Shown here in pieces: positions 26,106-34,487 of a stretch of DNA of 64,000 nucleotides (positions are counted from its first letter, which is position 1; the number at the start of each line of letters is the position of its first letter). Made by a program: the position numbers and the translations under genes. A model generated the notes under the pieces. It had not been told where the DNA came from. It worked only from the letters and a program-made list of their open reading frames with translations, and ran no database searches. Source of the stretch: Kaistella sp. 97-N-M2 (lineage in GTDB: Bacteria; Bacteroidota; Bacteroidia; Flavobacteriales; Weeksellaceae); contig NZ_CP090976.1 in the NCBI RefSeq assembly GCF_021513235.1, positions 1,178,001-1,242,000 of the forward strand, read 5' to 3'.

Positions 26106-27120
26106 TTGTTAATTCGCTGAAATATTCTAATAATTCTAAACTTTCAAAATCCTTAAGTTTAGCGAAATTTTTGAAATAATCATATGAAAGTTCTCGTCTT
26201 AGTTTACCCAACTTGATTTTTGAAGGATTAAAGTCAGAAAATGCCTGGTCGAAAGTTATAACTGCATGTTCAAATTCTTCAACACTCAAATCTATAATAT
26301 CTTTCACGGAAGATTTCATTCCAACCGCAAAACCAACTAAATTGTTAGCTTGCTTTAACCATTTCAAGGAAATAGCGCTTTTTTGAAATTTAGCAACAGA
26401 TTTAATTACATTTTCAAAAGTAGAGTCTTTGTCAAATTTCTCAGCAGAAACGATTTTGCTAACTATCAATTCGTCCATTTTGTCTTGGATGATCTTTTTG
26501 TTATCAACCATAGGACTATTGGCCATATACGCCAAATAAGCTTGTACTAAATCTGATTTATTAAAAGAATTCATTTTGATCTTAATAGCTCTTTCCTTCT
26601 CTGTTTGTACTTCTAGACCCAGTTCTTTAAAGTCAAATACATTAGACATCATAACTTCTACTTGATGTCTAGGCGTCATTGGTTTTTGGCCATTATTTAA
26701 AGTTATCATTCTGTACAGCAATTTATCTACAGAATCACTATAAATAATGTTCAAATAAAGTTTTTTATCTAAATTGATGTCTTTTGAATTACTTACTCTT
26801 GCAAGTGTATTTAATCTCTGAATGCCATCTAAAACGAAAGACTTTTGATAATTGTTATCAAAAAACGTTAAGATATCTTCTTTATTTGACTTAGCGGTTA
26901 TTGTTTTATTTACAAACGCAATTGTTATTGATGGCATTATACAACCATCTACAATATCTCGCTCTAATTTTTCGTAAAACTTTTTATCCTGTAATTTTCT
27001 TTGGAATTCAGTTTTACTTATTAATGGAATCAATTTTTCGATTGCTTCGCCATATGTTATCGAACCACTAACTACAATTGCATCAATTACTTTGTCAGAA
27101 TCAATGTCGTATATATTCAT
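26098..27120 (-). CDS. DGQxR/DUF262-like (ParB-fold type) protein, first gene of module
   Basis: 340 aa. Residues 96-107 read VLDGIQRLNTLA, resembling the DGQQR/DGQHR motif of DUF262 (GmrS) and DndB-like proteins with a ParB-type fold. LNNGQKPMTPRHQ at 141-153 corresponds to the second conserved block of these families. The first Gln of DGQQR is Ile here. Relatives act in restriction or DNA-modification systems as NTP-dependent sensors. The AT-rich context and the HEPN-like partner point to a defence or toxin-type function, which is inference. Confidence 0.6.
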   Translation of the reverse strand: MNIYDIDSDKVIDAIVVSGSITYGEAIEKLIPLISKTEFQRKLQDKKFYEKLERDIVDGCIMPSITIAFVNKTITAKSNKEDILTFFDNNYQKSFVLDGIQRLNTLARVSNSKDINLDKKLYLNIIYSDSVDKLLYRMITLNNGQKPMTPRHQVEVMMSNVFDFKELGLEVQTEKERAIKIKMNSFNKSDLVQAYLAYMANSPMVDNKKIIQDKMDELIVSKIVSAEKFDKDSTFENVIKSVAKFQKSAISLKWLKQANNLVGFAVGMKSSVKDIIDLSVEEFEHAVITFDQAFSDFNPSKIKLGKLRRELSYDYFKNFAKLKDFESLELLEYFSELTND

Positions 27121-27246
27121 TTCTTTATTATTTTTTAAAAAATTTGTGCAACTCTAATAATGGGTTAAAAATAACACAGACTAATTCAAATTTCTGCGTA
27201 TTAGTAATATGAGAGTATTGAATTATCTAACTGCTAAAATACCAAA

Positions 27247-27274
27247 AATTCCTTTTGATTTTTCGAAAGGAATT
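27247..27274 (-). terminator. Rho-independent terminator of mnmA
   Basis: Perfect 9-bp arms AATTCCTTT and AAAGGAATT, followed on the minus strand by a T run. It closes mnmA on the side of the AT-rich module. Confidence 0.75.
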
Positions 27275-27299
27275 ATATTATTAATTAAAAATCAGGATT

Positions 27300-28487
27300 T
27301 TAGGAAATCACCCCACTTCCCAACAATTCCTCACCGTCATACCACGCAGCAAACTGTCCTTCTGCGATCGCAGATTGTGGGCATTCAAACTCGATATAAA
27401 AACCTTCTTCAAATTGGTAAAGCGTCGCTTCTTCCAAAGGTTGCCGGTACCGGATTCTGGCTTTTACTTTCATCGATTCACCATTTTGCAAACGCAAATC
27501 TTCACGAACCCAATGAACTTCGGAGTTTTCTATTTTTAAAGCTTTGCGGAAAAGCCCCGGGAAATTTTTACCCTCGCCCACAAAGATCGTATTAGTTTCC
27601 ATGTCGCGCGACAGGATGAAGCACGATTCCGCATGGCCGCCAATCCCCAAACCTTTGCTTTGGCCGATCGTAAAATAATGCGCACCCTGATGTTTGCCAA
27701 TCATTTTTCCATCGGATTTCTCGTATTTGGTTTTGTCCGAAAGAAACTGCAATTCTTCCAATTTTGAAGAAAATACAGGTGTCTCCCGGCGAAAAGCTTC
27801 AAAATCCTTGAAGATTTCTACAATATCACCTTCTTTCGGTTCCAACTGTTGTTGCAGAAAAGTCGGTAAACTTACTTTCCCGATGAAACATAAACCCTGC
27901 GAATCTTTTTTATCTGCCGTCACCAAACCCATTTCGCGCGCGATTTCCCGAACTTCCGGTTTTGTTAATTCCCCAATTGGGAAAAGCGATTTCGACAACT
28001 GCTCCTGATTCAGCTGGCAAAGAAAATAAGACTGATCTTTATTATTATCCGCTCCCGCTAAAAGATGATAAATCTCCTTGCCGTTTTCATCAAAAGTAGA
28101 GTTCACGCGCGCGTAATGTCCCGTTGCAACTTTCTCAGCACCAAGCGATAAAGCCGTTTTCATAAACACGTCGAACTTCACTTCGCGGTTACACAAAACG
28201 TCGGGATTCGGCGTGCGGCCTCTTTTATATTCGTCGAACATATAATCCACAATTTTTTCCTTGTACAGTTCGCTCATATCGATGACCTGATACGGAATTC
28301 CAAGTTTTTGCGCCACCATCAGAGCATCGTTGCTGTCCTCAATCCAGGGACATTCATCTTCCAAAGTTACGGACGCATCATTCCAGTTCCGCATAAAAAG
28401 CGCCACGACTTCATGCCCTTGTTTTTGCAGCAAATACGCTGCAACACTGCTATCTACGCCGCCGGAAAGGCCTACTACTATTTTCAT
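27300..28487 (-). CDS. mnmA: tRNA 2-thiouridine(34) synthase MnmA
   Basis: 395 aa. MnmA activates U34 of tRNA-Lys, Glu and Gln with ATP and transfers sulfur to C2. It has the PP-loop [12 protein letters not shown] at the N-terminus, CNREVKFD with the first catalytic Cys near 103, ATGHYAR, and the second Cys in [10 protein letters not shown] near 200. It completes the mnm5s2U34 pathway with MnmG at the left of the window. A terminator follows. Confidence 0.96.
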   Translation of the reverse strand: MKIVVGLSGGVDSSVAAYLLQKQGHEVVALFMRNWNDASVTLEDECPWIEDSNDALMVAQKLGIPYQVIDMSELYKEKIVDYMFDEYKRGRTPNPDVLCNREVKFDVFMKTALSLGAEKVATGHYARVNSTFDENGKEIYHLLAGADNNKDQSYFLCQLNQEQLSKSLFPIGELTKPEVREIAREMGLVTADKKDSQGLCFIGKVSLPTFLQQQLEPKEGDIVEIFKDFEAFRRETPVFSSKLEELQFLSDKTKYEKSDGKMIGKHQGAHYFTIGQSKGLGIGGHAESCFILSRDMETNTIFVGEGKNFPGLFRKALKIENSEVHWVREDLRLQNGESMKVKARIRYRQPLEEATLYQFEEGFYIEFECPQSAIAEGQFAAWYDGEELLGSGVIS

Positions 28488-28791
28488 ATGTTCATTTTAT
28501 AAAGTCTTTAAAGGAGACTCTTTCTTGAGGGCGCAAATTTACGACAATAAATGCAATTTTTTTAGGAGCAACCAAGGCACGCCTTCTTCCGAAAACCGTG
28601 CCCGCTCTTCACTCTATCCCGGCGCGGCGGCGTGGCCGCCGCGCCGGGGATGCCGTTGCGATCGGGGCTGGAAGAAAGGTTCGTTCTTCTTCCAAAATTT
28701 TCCTCCGCAAAAAACACCGGCTATTTTTTTAATTATTGAAATTTTCGATCTCAGAAAAAGACTTACTTTTATCCCACAAAATGAAACATTC
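28488..28791 (+). repeat. Intergenic region holding structured repeat copy 3 (core 28601-28669)
   Basis: 304 bp between divergent mnmA and a small outer-membrane protein gene. The core has the CCCGCTCTTCACTCTATC box and the GGGATGCCGTTGCGATCGGG box. Between them is a perfect 14-bp, all-G/C hairpin (28618-28631 with 28635-28648, loop GTG). TTCTTCC and GGAAGAA outside the core can extend the stem. It is the only copy not placed just 3' of a gene. Confidence 0.6.
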
Positions 28792-29331
28792 ATGAAAAAA
28801 ATTATTCTTCTTTCATTAGTCACTGTCGCTTTCGCAGCCAATGCCCAAATCGGAACCTCCACGCAAGTCGGTGGCGAAAACTCCAAATGGACGGTTGGCG
28901 GATCAGCAGGACTTGGCGGATCTTTCGGCGGAAATGGTGGCGGGACTTCTGTCTATCTTTCGCCTCGCGTCGGTTACAAAGTCACCGAAAATTTCGAAGC
29001 CGGGTTGGCCGGCAGTTTCAACTGGTCGAATTCCAAATATTATTCCGCCACCACAATTGGGATCGGCCCTTTCGCGAATTATTATATCGCTCGGAACTTC
29101 TATGTAAGCGGCATGTTTCAGGAATATTTTTTCAATCAGAAAGACAAATACAGCAACGTAAAATATTCCGGCGAGGAAGCTGCGCTTTATTTGGGCGGCG
29201 GTTATATGCAAAAAATCGGTGAGCGCGCGTATCTACAGATCGGCGGTATGTATAATGTGCTGTACGATAAAGACAAATCCGTTTTCGGCGGCGGTTTTAT
29301 TCCGAATGTTGGGGTTGTTTTTGGCCTTTAA
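28792..29331 (+). CDS. Small outer-membrane beta-barrel protein
   Basis: 179 aa from the ATG at 28792. A signal peptide (MKKIILLSLVTVAFAANAQ) is followed by a Gly-rich segment and alternating amphipathic strands (YLSPRVGYKVTENFEAG, IGPFANYYIARNFYVSG), ending NVGVVFGL with the terminal aromatic/leucine pattern of barrels. The frame is open upstream to 28330, but that part runs antisense to mnmA and through the GC-rich repeat and is not coding. Probably an OmpW/OmpX-size 8-stranded barrel; ligand unknown. Confidence 0.8.
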   Translation: MKKIILLSLVTVAFAANAQIGTSTQVGGENSKWTVGGSAGLGGSFGGNGGGTSVYLSPRVGYKVTENFEAGLAGSFNWSNSKYYSATTIGIGPFANYYIARNFYVSGMFQEYFFNQKDKYSNVKYSGEEAALYLGGGYMQKIGERAYLQIGGMYNVLYDKDKSVFGGGFIPNVGVVFGL

Positions 29332-29507
29332 ATAAAACTTAAATCGCAGAAAAGTTGAAGCACAAATTACCCGAATTTTTTCAGCTGCACCACAATTCAA
29401 AAACTGCAGTTTCCTAAACTTTCTGTTTACAGGTCGCGCATAGTTGTATCGATCCAAAATCTCACTTTACGTTATGGTGACGGAAAAATTCAAACTTAAA
29501 AATCAAA

Positions 29508-29535
29508 AAAATCTCCCGTATAAACAGGAGATTTT
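29508..29535. terminator. Bidirectional terminator between convergent genes
   Basis: Arms AAAATCTCC and GGAGATTTT with a 10-nt loop, A-rich on one side and T-rich on the other, placed between the barrel gene (+) and the TPR-like gene (-). The rest of the 224-bp gap shows nothing recognisable. Confidence 0.75.
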
Positions 29536-29555
29536 GCTTTATTGATCAGGTTTGC

Positions 29556-30197
29556 TTAAGGTTTATTCGCCAGAAAATATTCCGCTTCACCTTTTCCCCA
29601 GTTCGGATATAGCGGACTTTTCGGCGTATAGGTTTTGAACTGGTCCAGAGATTTCTGAAATAATTCTAACCCTTTTGTTTTGCTGCCGCCGAATTGTTCC
29701 GGCGTGTAATAAGTGTCTTCCGCTTTCAGCAGGGAAATCCGCGGATTTTCGGGATCCAGTTTTTCTGCTTTGGCAAGCGCGTCGGCGCCCAACATGCCTT
29801 CGCTCATAAATCTCGCCTGCGGATCCACCATCATTTTCAAGCCGTGAATCATTTTTTGGAGAATCAGTATCTCTGCGTTGTCTTCACTGAGTTCCGCGGC
29901 TTTATCGAGGTTAGTTTGTGCTTCTGCGGCTACGGCATCCAGTTCGGCGACTTTGCCCGTGCGCATCAGGTTTCTGCCTTTTTCTATAGAGGCGTGCGCG
30001 GCATAATAGTAGGGCAGCCACTGCGTTTTTTCTTTGTCGCCAATTCTCGCGAAATCATTGGACAAAGCCGTGAAGTCTTCCGGCGTTTTCGATTGGTCCA
30101 GTTTCGCCATTTTTTCGGTCATCGCTTTCTCAAAAGGCGTTTGGGCGAAGGTGCTGACTGCAATCAGGAGCAGCGCTGTTACAAATAATTTTTTCAT
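29556..30197 (-). CDS. Exported TPR-like protein, companion of the TonB-dependent receptor
   Basis: 213 aa from the ATG at 30197. An upstream in-frame ATG at 30257 would put residues before the signal peptide (MKKLFVTALLLIAVSTFAQ) and is rejected. The mature part is helical with alanine-rich repeats (AELDAVAAEAQTNLDKAAEL, ADALAKAEKLDPENPRIS) resembling degenerate tetratricopeptide repeats. It follows the TonB-dependent receptor gene by about 100 bp on the same strand, so it is probably co-regulated. No enzymatic motif is visible. Confidence 0.75.
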   Translation of the reverse strand: MKKLFVTALLLIAVSTFAQTPFEKAMTEKMAKLDQSKTPEDFTALSNDFARIGDKEKTQWLPYYYAAHASIEKGRNLMRTGKVAELDAVAAEAQTNLDKAAELSEDNAEILILQKMIHGLKMMVDPQARFMSEGMLGADALAKAEKLDPENPRISLLKAEDTYYTPEQFGGSKTKGLELFQKSLDQFKTYTPKSPLYPNWGKGEAEYFLANKP

Positions 30198-30299
30198 TGT
30201 TTTAATTTTTTGAGGTGTTTGATGATATAAAGGTATTTTAAAAAATTTCGTGTTCAAATATTTTTTCTCTGAAAGGTCGCTTTTGGTTTCCGAAAGGTT

Positions 30300-32519
30300 T
30301 TAAAGGTTACTGTTGATGGCATCCTCGGTTCGGTCGATACCGAAATTGATGAAGGCGCCGACGAAAATAAACGTATTCACCGAGGGCAGAACCGCGCGGT
30401 TTCGCAAACCGTCCGTCGAGAAGTTGTATCCGTAAATGTTTTTCTGTCCCAGAATATTGTTGATGGCCAAAACCAGCACCATAAAGGATTTGGCGTCTTT
30501 TTTTCCTAAATTAGGCAGGTAATTCAAACTGAAATTCAGCGCGCTGAAATCCTTTAATCTTCCCTCCGTAGCGAGGTGGTAATTTCCGCCGTCGTCCGTC
30601 ACGAAATTGTAATAAGGTCGTCCCGACGCATAAGTATAGGAAAGGTTGAAACCCGTTTTCCAGGAAACCACGAACTTCTTTGCAACGACGGAAAGCGTAT
30701 GTTTTGCCGCAAAATTGGGGAAGAGACTTTGGTCGTAATTCTGGAAATTTCTCTTTGAATCCAGATACGAATAGGAAACCCAGTAATCAATATCGGGGAT
30801 TGATTTCTTGTCCCGCCAAAAAACTTCCACCCCTTTTGCAAATCCCTCGCCGGTGTTATTGATGGCGAGCGGGCGGTAATCTAAAACTTTAGTTTTAATA
30901 AGATCCGTGTAGTTTTTATAGAAAACTTCCAGACGCAGGCTCCGGCCTTCTTCTGATTTTTGAACCTGCAGGATATAATGTTCCGATTTCTGATAATCCA
31001 GCGGCGCCGCGCCAAAGAATTTGTTTTCCGGATTCTGGTAAAAGATTCCGTAGGCCAAAGAGCTGGTCCAGTTTTTTGAGAGGCGGTACGCCATGGCGAA
31101 GCGCGGCGCCAAGTTCCATTCGTGGACCGCACTGGAGTATTCGGAGCGCAGACCTACTTTTGCGGAAAGATTATTGCTGAAACCCAGATCCGATTCTGCA
31201 AAAATCGAGGTAATCTGATCTTTAAATTTATACGGTGCATCTGTGACGGCCACGTCCGTGTTTTCGTTTGCCTGGTTATACTCAAGACCCCCGCGGATTG
31301 CGGAAATTTTGTTGATTTTTCGTTCTAAAACCGCTTTCGTATTGAAGTAGTTTGATTTTATATCAATGGAATTTGGATTGATTTCTCTGTTTTGAAACGT
31401 GTTACTCAAATTAATAAAATTCGAATTGTACGTATAAGAACTTCCCAGATTCAACAGATATTTCCCGAATTTCTGTTTGAAAGCCAGGTTATGAAAGGTA
31501 TTTTTGCCTTGCAAAGACGTATTGTCGAAATCGGTGTCGGGTTCCAGGCTTTCCGTTTGCAGCCCAATCCTGTTCGTGTCGAAACTGCCGTAATATTTCA
31601 GGATGCCACCCGCTTTATTTTTCAGTCTGAAGTTAAAATTCGTGCCCAAACCTTCCGGCGCCTTCGTGAAATTATTATTGAATTTAATGACCTTCGTCAT
31701 CAGCCCAATATTGGAGTAACCCGCAGAAATCCCAAATGATTTCGTTTTCTCGCCGTTCACATTTTGAAATCCGGCATTGACGAAAATAGGCGAAAAACCC
31801 AGATCGACCGAATTTTTTTCCGGAAAATCGATGCTTTCCAAAACCAGAACGGAAGACAGCGCCTGGCCGTAAACCGCCGAATAACCGCCGCTGGAAAAAA
31901 CATTTCCTTTGAAAAGCGAAGTGTTCAAGCGATCCATGGATTTCACGCCGGGAATGGAATTGCCGAAAAAATTGTTCACCAAATTGCCGTCCATAAAGAA
32001 TTTGGTTTCATCGCCGGTTCCGCCACGCACAAACAAACCTTCGGTTTCGCCGATCTTCTGGACGCCGGGAAGCGTTTCGAGTGCAGAAGTTACCTGTCCG
32101 TTCGCGCCGGCTGTTGTATAAATATCAATCGGCGTGAGCAATGTGGTGGCTCTTTTTCGGTCGCTCGCTTCAATGGAGCCGGCGGAAATTACGACGGCAT
32201 CAATTTCCGAGATCTGTTCTTTCATATCTGCGTTGATTTTGATATTTTCGTCGGCAATCACAATGTTTTTTTCAACTTCAGCAAATTTTGGATTCGAAAA
32301 TAGGAGAACATGATTGCCTTTCTCGGAAGTTTCAAAGGAAAAATTGCCGTTTGCATCTGTGGTGGTGCCATCGTACGTATCTTTCAGCGTCACCGAGACA
32401 TCTTTTACGCCTTTGTTTTTAAAATTAACGCTGCCCGAGACGGTGATCTGCGCGTTCAGAAATACTCCCATTATAAAGGACACAAGGAGCAAAACTTTAG
32501 AAATAATGAAGGTTTGCAT
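30300..32519 (-). CDS. TonB-dependent outer-membrane receptor with carboxypeptidase-like N-domain
   Basis: 739 aa. The order is signal peptide, a CarboxypepD_reg-like beta-sandwich (ITVSGSVNFKNKGVKDVSVTLKDTYDGTTTDANGNFSF), a plug domain with LETLPGVQKIGETEGLFVRGG near residue 145, then a barrel ending FVGAFINFGI. It moves an unknown substrate across the outer membrane using TonB energy. No SusD partner is adjacent, arguing against a polysaccharide-utilisation locus. A LytTR-type operator and a TATCTTTA box lie upstream with the same spacing as at the 2TM/LytTR operon. Confidence 0.9.
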   Translation of the reverse strand: MQTFIISKVLLLVSFIMGVFLNAQITVSGSVNFKNKGVKDVSVTLKDTYDGTTTDANGNFSFETSEKGNHVLLFSNPKFAEVEKNIVIADENIKINADMKEQISEIDAVVISAGSIEASDRKRATTLLTPIDIYTTAGANGQVTSALETLPGVQKIGETEGLFVRGGTGDETKFFMDGNLVNNFFGNSIPGVKSMDRLNTSLFKGNVFSSGGYSAVYGQALSSVLVLESIDFPEKNSVDLGFSPIFVNAGFQNVNGEKTKSFGISAGYSNIGLMTKVIKFNNNFTKAPEGLGTNFNFRLKNKAGGILKYYGSFDTNRIGLQTESLEPDTDFDNTSLQGKNTFHNLAFKQKFGKYLLNLGSSYTYNSNFINLSNTFQNREINPNSIDIKSNYFNTKAVLERKINKISAIRGGLEYNQANENTDVAVTDAPYKFKDQITSIFAESDLGFSNNLSAKVGLRSEYSSAVHEWNLAPRFAMAYRLSKNWTSSLAYGIFYQNPENKFFGAAPLDYQKSEHYILQVQKSEEGRSLRLEVFYKNYTDLIKTKVLDYRPLAINNTGEGFAKGVEVFWRDKKSIPDIDYWVSYSYLDSKRNFQNYDQSLFPNFAAKHTLSVVAKKFVVSWKTGFNLSYTYASGRPYYNFVTDDGGNYHLATEGRLKDFSALNFSLNYLPNLGKKDAKSFMVLVLAINNILGQKNIYGYNFSTDGLRNRAVLPSVNTFIFVGAFINFGIDRTEDAINSNL

Positions 32520-32537
32520 GGTTTTAATTTTATACCG

Positions 32538-32545
32538 TAAAGATA
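32538..32545 (-). promoter_or_regulatory. -7 box of the TonB-dependent receptor gene
   Basis: TATCTTTA on the minus strand, the same octamer as at the 2TM operon promoter. No -33 TTG is seen at the expected distance, consistent with activator dependence. Confidence 0.5.
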
Positions 32546-32578
32546 TTGCGGAATGAGTTTTGCTGAAAATTATTCTAA

Positions 32579-32608
32579 CCGAACGGTAAAATATCCCTGC
32601 TGAATTGT
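32579..32608 (-). promoter_or_regulatory. LytTR-type operator upstream of the TonB-dependent receptor
   Basis: On the minus strand, ACAATTCAG (32608-32600) and ACCGTTCGG (32587-32579) are separated by 12 bp, i.e. 21 bp apart. The nearer repeat ends exactly 33 nt before the TATCTTTA box, the same distance as at 20576-20605. The distal repeat is weaker, with two changes from ACAGTTCGG. Confidence 0.65.
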
Positions 32609-32673
32609 ACGAAATGAAGTCCTTCAGTATTTCCGTATCTTTATCATCAATAAAACTTTAAAAAAATAGTATT

Positions 32674-33177
32674 ATGAATGTCACAAAAATCTCAATGCTT
32701 ATCTGCAGTGCAGTCCTGGCTGTATCCTGCACAACCACAAAAAATTATACGGTCAACTCCAAAAGCGGAACCAGTACGCAGGGAACGGCGGAGTTTGTGC
32801 AGAAAGGTAAAAACGTAAAAATGGATCTCAATGTCTACAAATTAACGCCCGGAATCCACGCTGTACACGTTCATGAAAAAGGCGACTGTTCTGCAACCGA
32901 TGCCAGCTCTGCCGGTGGACACTGGAATCCTTCCAACAATGATCACGGAAAGTGGGGAACGGAACATTTCCACATGGGCGATATCGGAAATTTGGTCGCT
33001 GATAAAGACGGTACAGCGAGATTGATGTTTAATACCGATAAATGGTGTCTTGGATGTAGCGACGAAAGCAAAAACATCGTTGGAAAATCTTTAGTGATTC
33101 ACGCCGGAAAAGACGACTTCCATACGCAGCCAACGGGTAATGCAGGCGGCCGCGTCGGATGTGTTGAAATCAAATAA
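32674..33177 (+). CDS. Cu/Zn superoxide dismutase-family lipoprotein
   Basis: 167 aa. The signal peptide ends in a lipobox-like AVSC (Cys19), so it is probably a lipoprotein. The dismutase fold is clear: HAVHVHEKGDCSA, GGHWNPSNNDHGKWG with the copper/zinc histidines, HMGDIGN, and the C-terminal GNAGGRVGC holding the second disulfide Cys. It removes superoxide in the periplasm or at the envelope. It is divergent from the TonB-dependent receptor; its own -7-like TATCTTTA is at 32636-32643. Confidence 0.9.
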   Translation: MNVTKISMLICSAVLAVSCTTTKNYTVNSKSGTSTQGTAEFVQKGKNVKMDLNVYKLTPGIHAVHVHEKGDCSATDASSAGGHWNPSNNDHGKWGTEHFHMGDIGNLVADKDGTARLMFNTDKWCLGCSDESKNIVGKSLVIHAGKDDFHTQPTGNAGGRVGCVEIK

Positions 33178-33182
33178 AAATT

Positions 33183-34475
33183 TTACCGGTAATACTGTTC
33201 CAGGAATTCGAAGAATTCTTCCAGTCGGAAGAGATTGTTCACTCCTAAATAAAAGAAGAGAAGACTTACCGTGACCACGAGGAAAGAAAGTACTCGTGGG
33301 GAATCTTTGTAGGAATAAAAAAGCCACCCGATTAACAACGGAAACACAAAAACAAAGTGTCCGCCGTAAATATACGATGTGTGCAGACCGAATTTTAGAA
33401 TACAGTGAATGACGATATCTACAAGAAAGGAGATCATCAATATCTGAACAAATTTATTTTTAAAATTTCGCAAATAACTCCATAAAACCAACGCGATCAT
33501 CGCGACCACAAAAACATAGGGAAGCCAGGAATGGTAAACCTCCATAAAAAGGGCTTTGTAATAAAAGCCTTTTTTGTTGTGGTAATCCCGCAGTTCAAAA
33601 CCGGCGAACAGCATATTTCCACCAAAAAACCAGGAGAGGATCATGTCCCAAACCGGCGTCACTTTTGGCGTGGAAAATTTCTCATATTGCTCACCGGATT
33701 TATTCAAAAATTTCATGTAATTGAAATCGATCCGGTACAAAAAGAGCAAAACGAAAGCAGCGGCCGAAACTGTGACGCGAAAAAAAGCGTTTCCTAACTT
33801 TTTCCAGTTTCGGAAAATATTCGTTTCAAAAAGAAGTGGAATATACACTTTTACAATATTCGTCACGGTTAACCCGCCGACAGAGATTCCGGCTAAAGCG
33901 AGGCCAGTGGCGGGAATTTTTTCGTCTTTTTTAAGTTTTAAAGCAGCGTAATAATTAAACAGAACGAGCAGAAATAGTGTGTACGTATAATTTTCCGGCG
34001 TGAAGGAAAGCAAAATATTTGTAGAGAAAAAAGCAAAAAAGAAGAGGATTAAAAGCGAGATCTTCTTCGGCAACTCAATAATGTTCTTTAAATATTTATA
34101 AATCTGAATAAGGCTTAAACTCACCGCCAGATTGCTGCACCAGGCCAATGCCAAACGGAAAATTTCATCTTTTTTGCCCCCGGAAAAAAGGTAGGCAAAG
34201 TTTCGCAACCCCTCAAAAAAATAATTGGAAAGCGGATGTCTTTCATAACCGCCGCCGGTTAAAATAATGGCGCGGTTATCAAAACTGAAATAAGCATCCC
34301 ACGGAATTCGGTCATCGAAAATAATGCGGTAATTCAGCGCGATGGCGCTGCCCAAAACACCATAAACGGCAAGGAAGATCGCGAAGAGCAAAAACTCGAA
34401 TTTCGTGGCGGGAAAAACGGTTTTTAAAAGATCGGTCAGTTTTTGTTTGACAACCAAGGTGGAAAATTTCGGCAA
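33183..34475 (-). CDS. Polytopic membrane protein, DUF6080-like
   Basis: 430 aa with about ten hydrophobic segments and no signal peptide. The layout, with a polar loop after the first membrane helix (FDDRIPWDAYFSFDNRAIILTGGGYERHPLS) and further helices, resembles membrane glycosyltransferases of the GT-C type, but no catalytic motif can be assigned with certainty. The DUF6080 assignment is from memory of flavobacterial homologues. It starts 12 bp after selO ends and converges on the SOD gene with a 5-bp gap. Confidence 0.55.
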   Translation of the reverse strand: MPKFSTLVVKQKLTDLLKTVFPATKFEFLLFAIFLAVYGVLGSAIALNYRIIFDDRIPWDAYFSFDNRAIILTGGGYERHPLSNYFFEGLRNFAYLFSGGKKDEIFRLALAWCSNLAVSLSLIQIYKYLKNIIELPKKISLLILFFFAFFSTNILLSFTPENYTYTLFLLVLFNYYAALKLKKDEKIPATGLALAGISVGGLTVTNIVKVYIPLLFETNIFRNWKKLGNAFFRVTVSAAAFVLLFLYRIDFNYMKFLNKSGEQYEKFSTPKVTPVWDMILSWFFGGNMLFAGFELRDYHNKKGFYYKALFMEVYHSWLPYVFVVAMIALVLWSYLRNFKNKFVQILMISFLVDIVIHCILKFGLHTSYIYGGHFVFVFPLLIGWLFYSYKDSPRVLSFLVVTVSLLFFYLGVNNLFRLEEFFEFLEQYYR

Positions 34476-34487
34476 AAGTAAGAAATT

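Noticed and set aside
25200-27120. Classical restriction-modification system
   Set aside because: No methyltransferase motif or HNH/PD-(D/E)XK nuclease motif is visible in either gene.
28330-28791. N-terminal extension of the small barrel protein to a 333-aa frame
   Set aside because: The extra part is antisense to mnmA and crosses the GC-rich repeat; a clean signal peptide begins at 28792.
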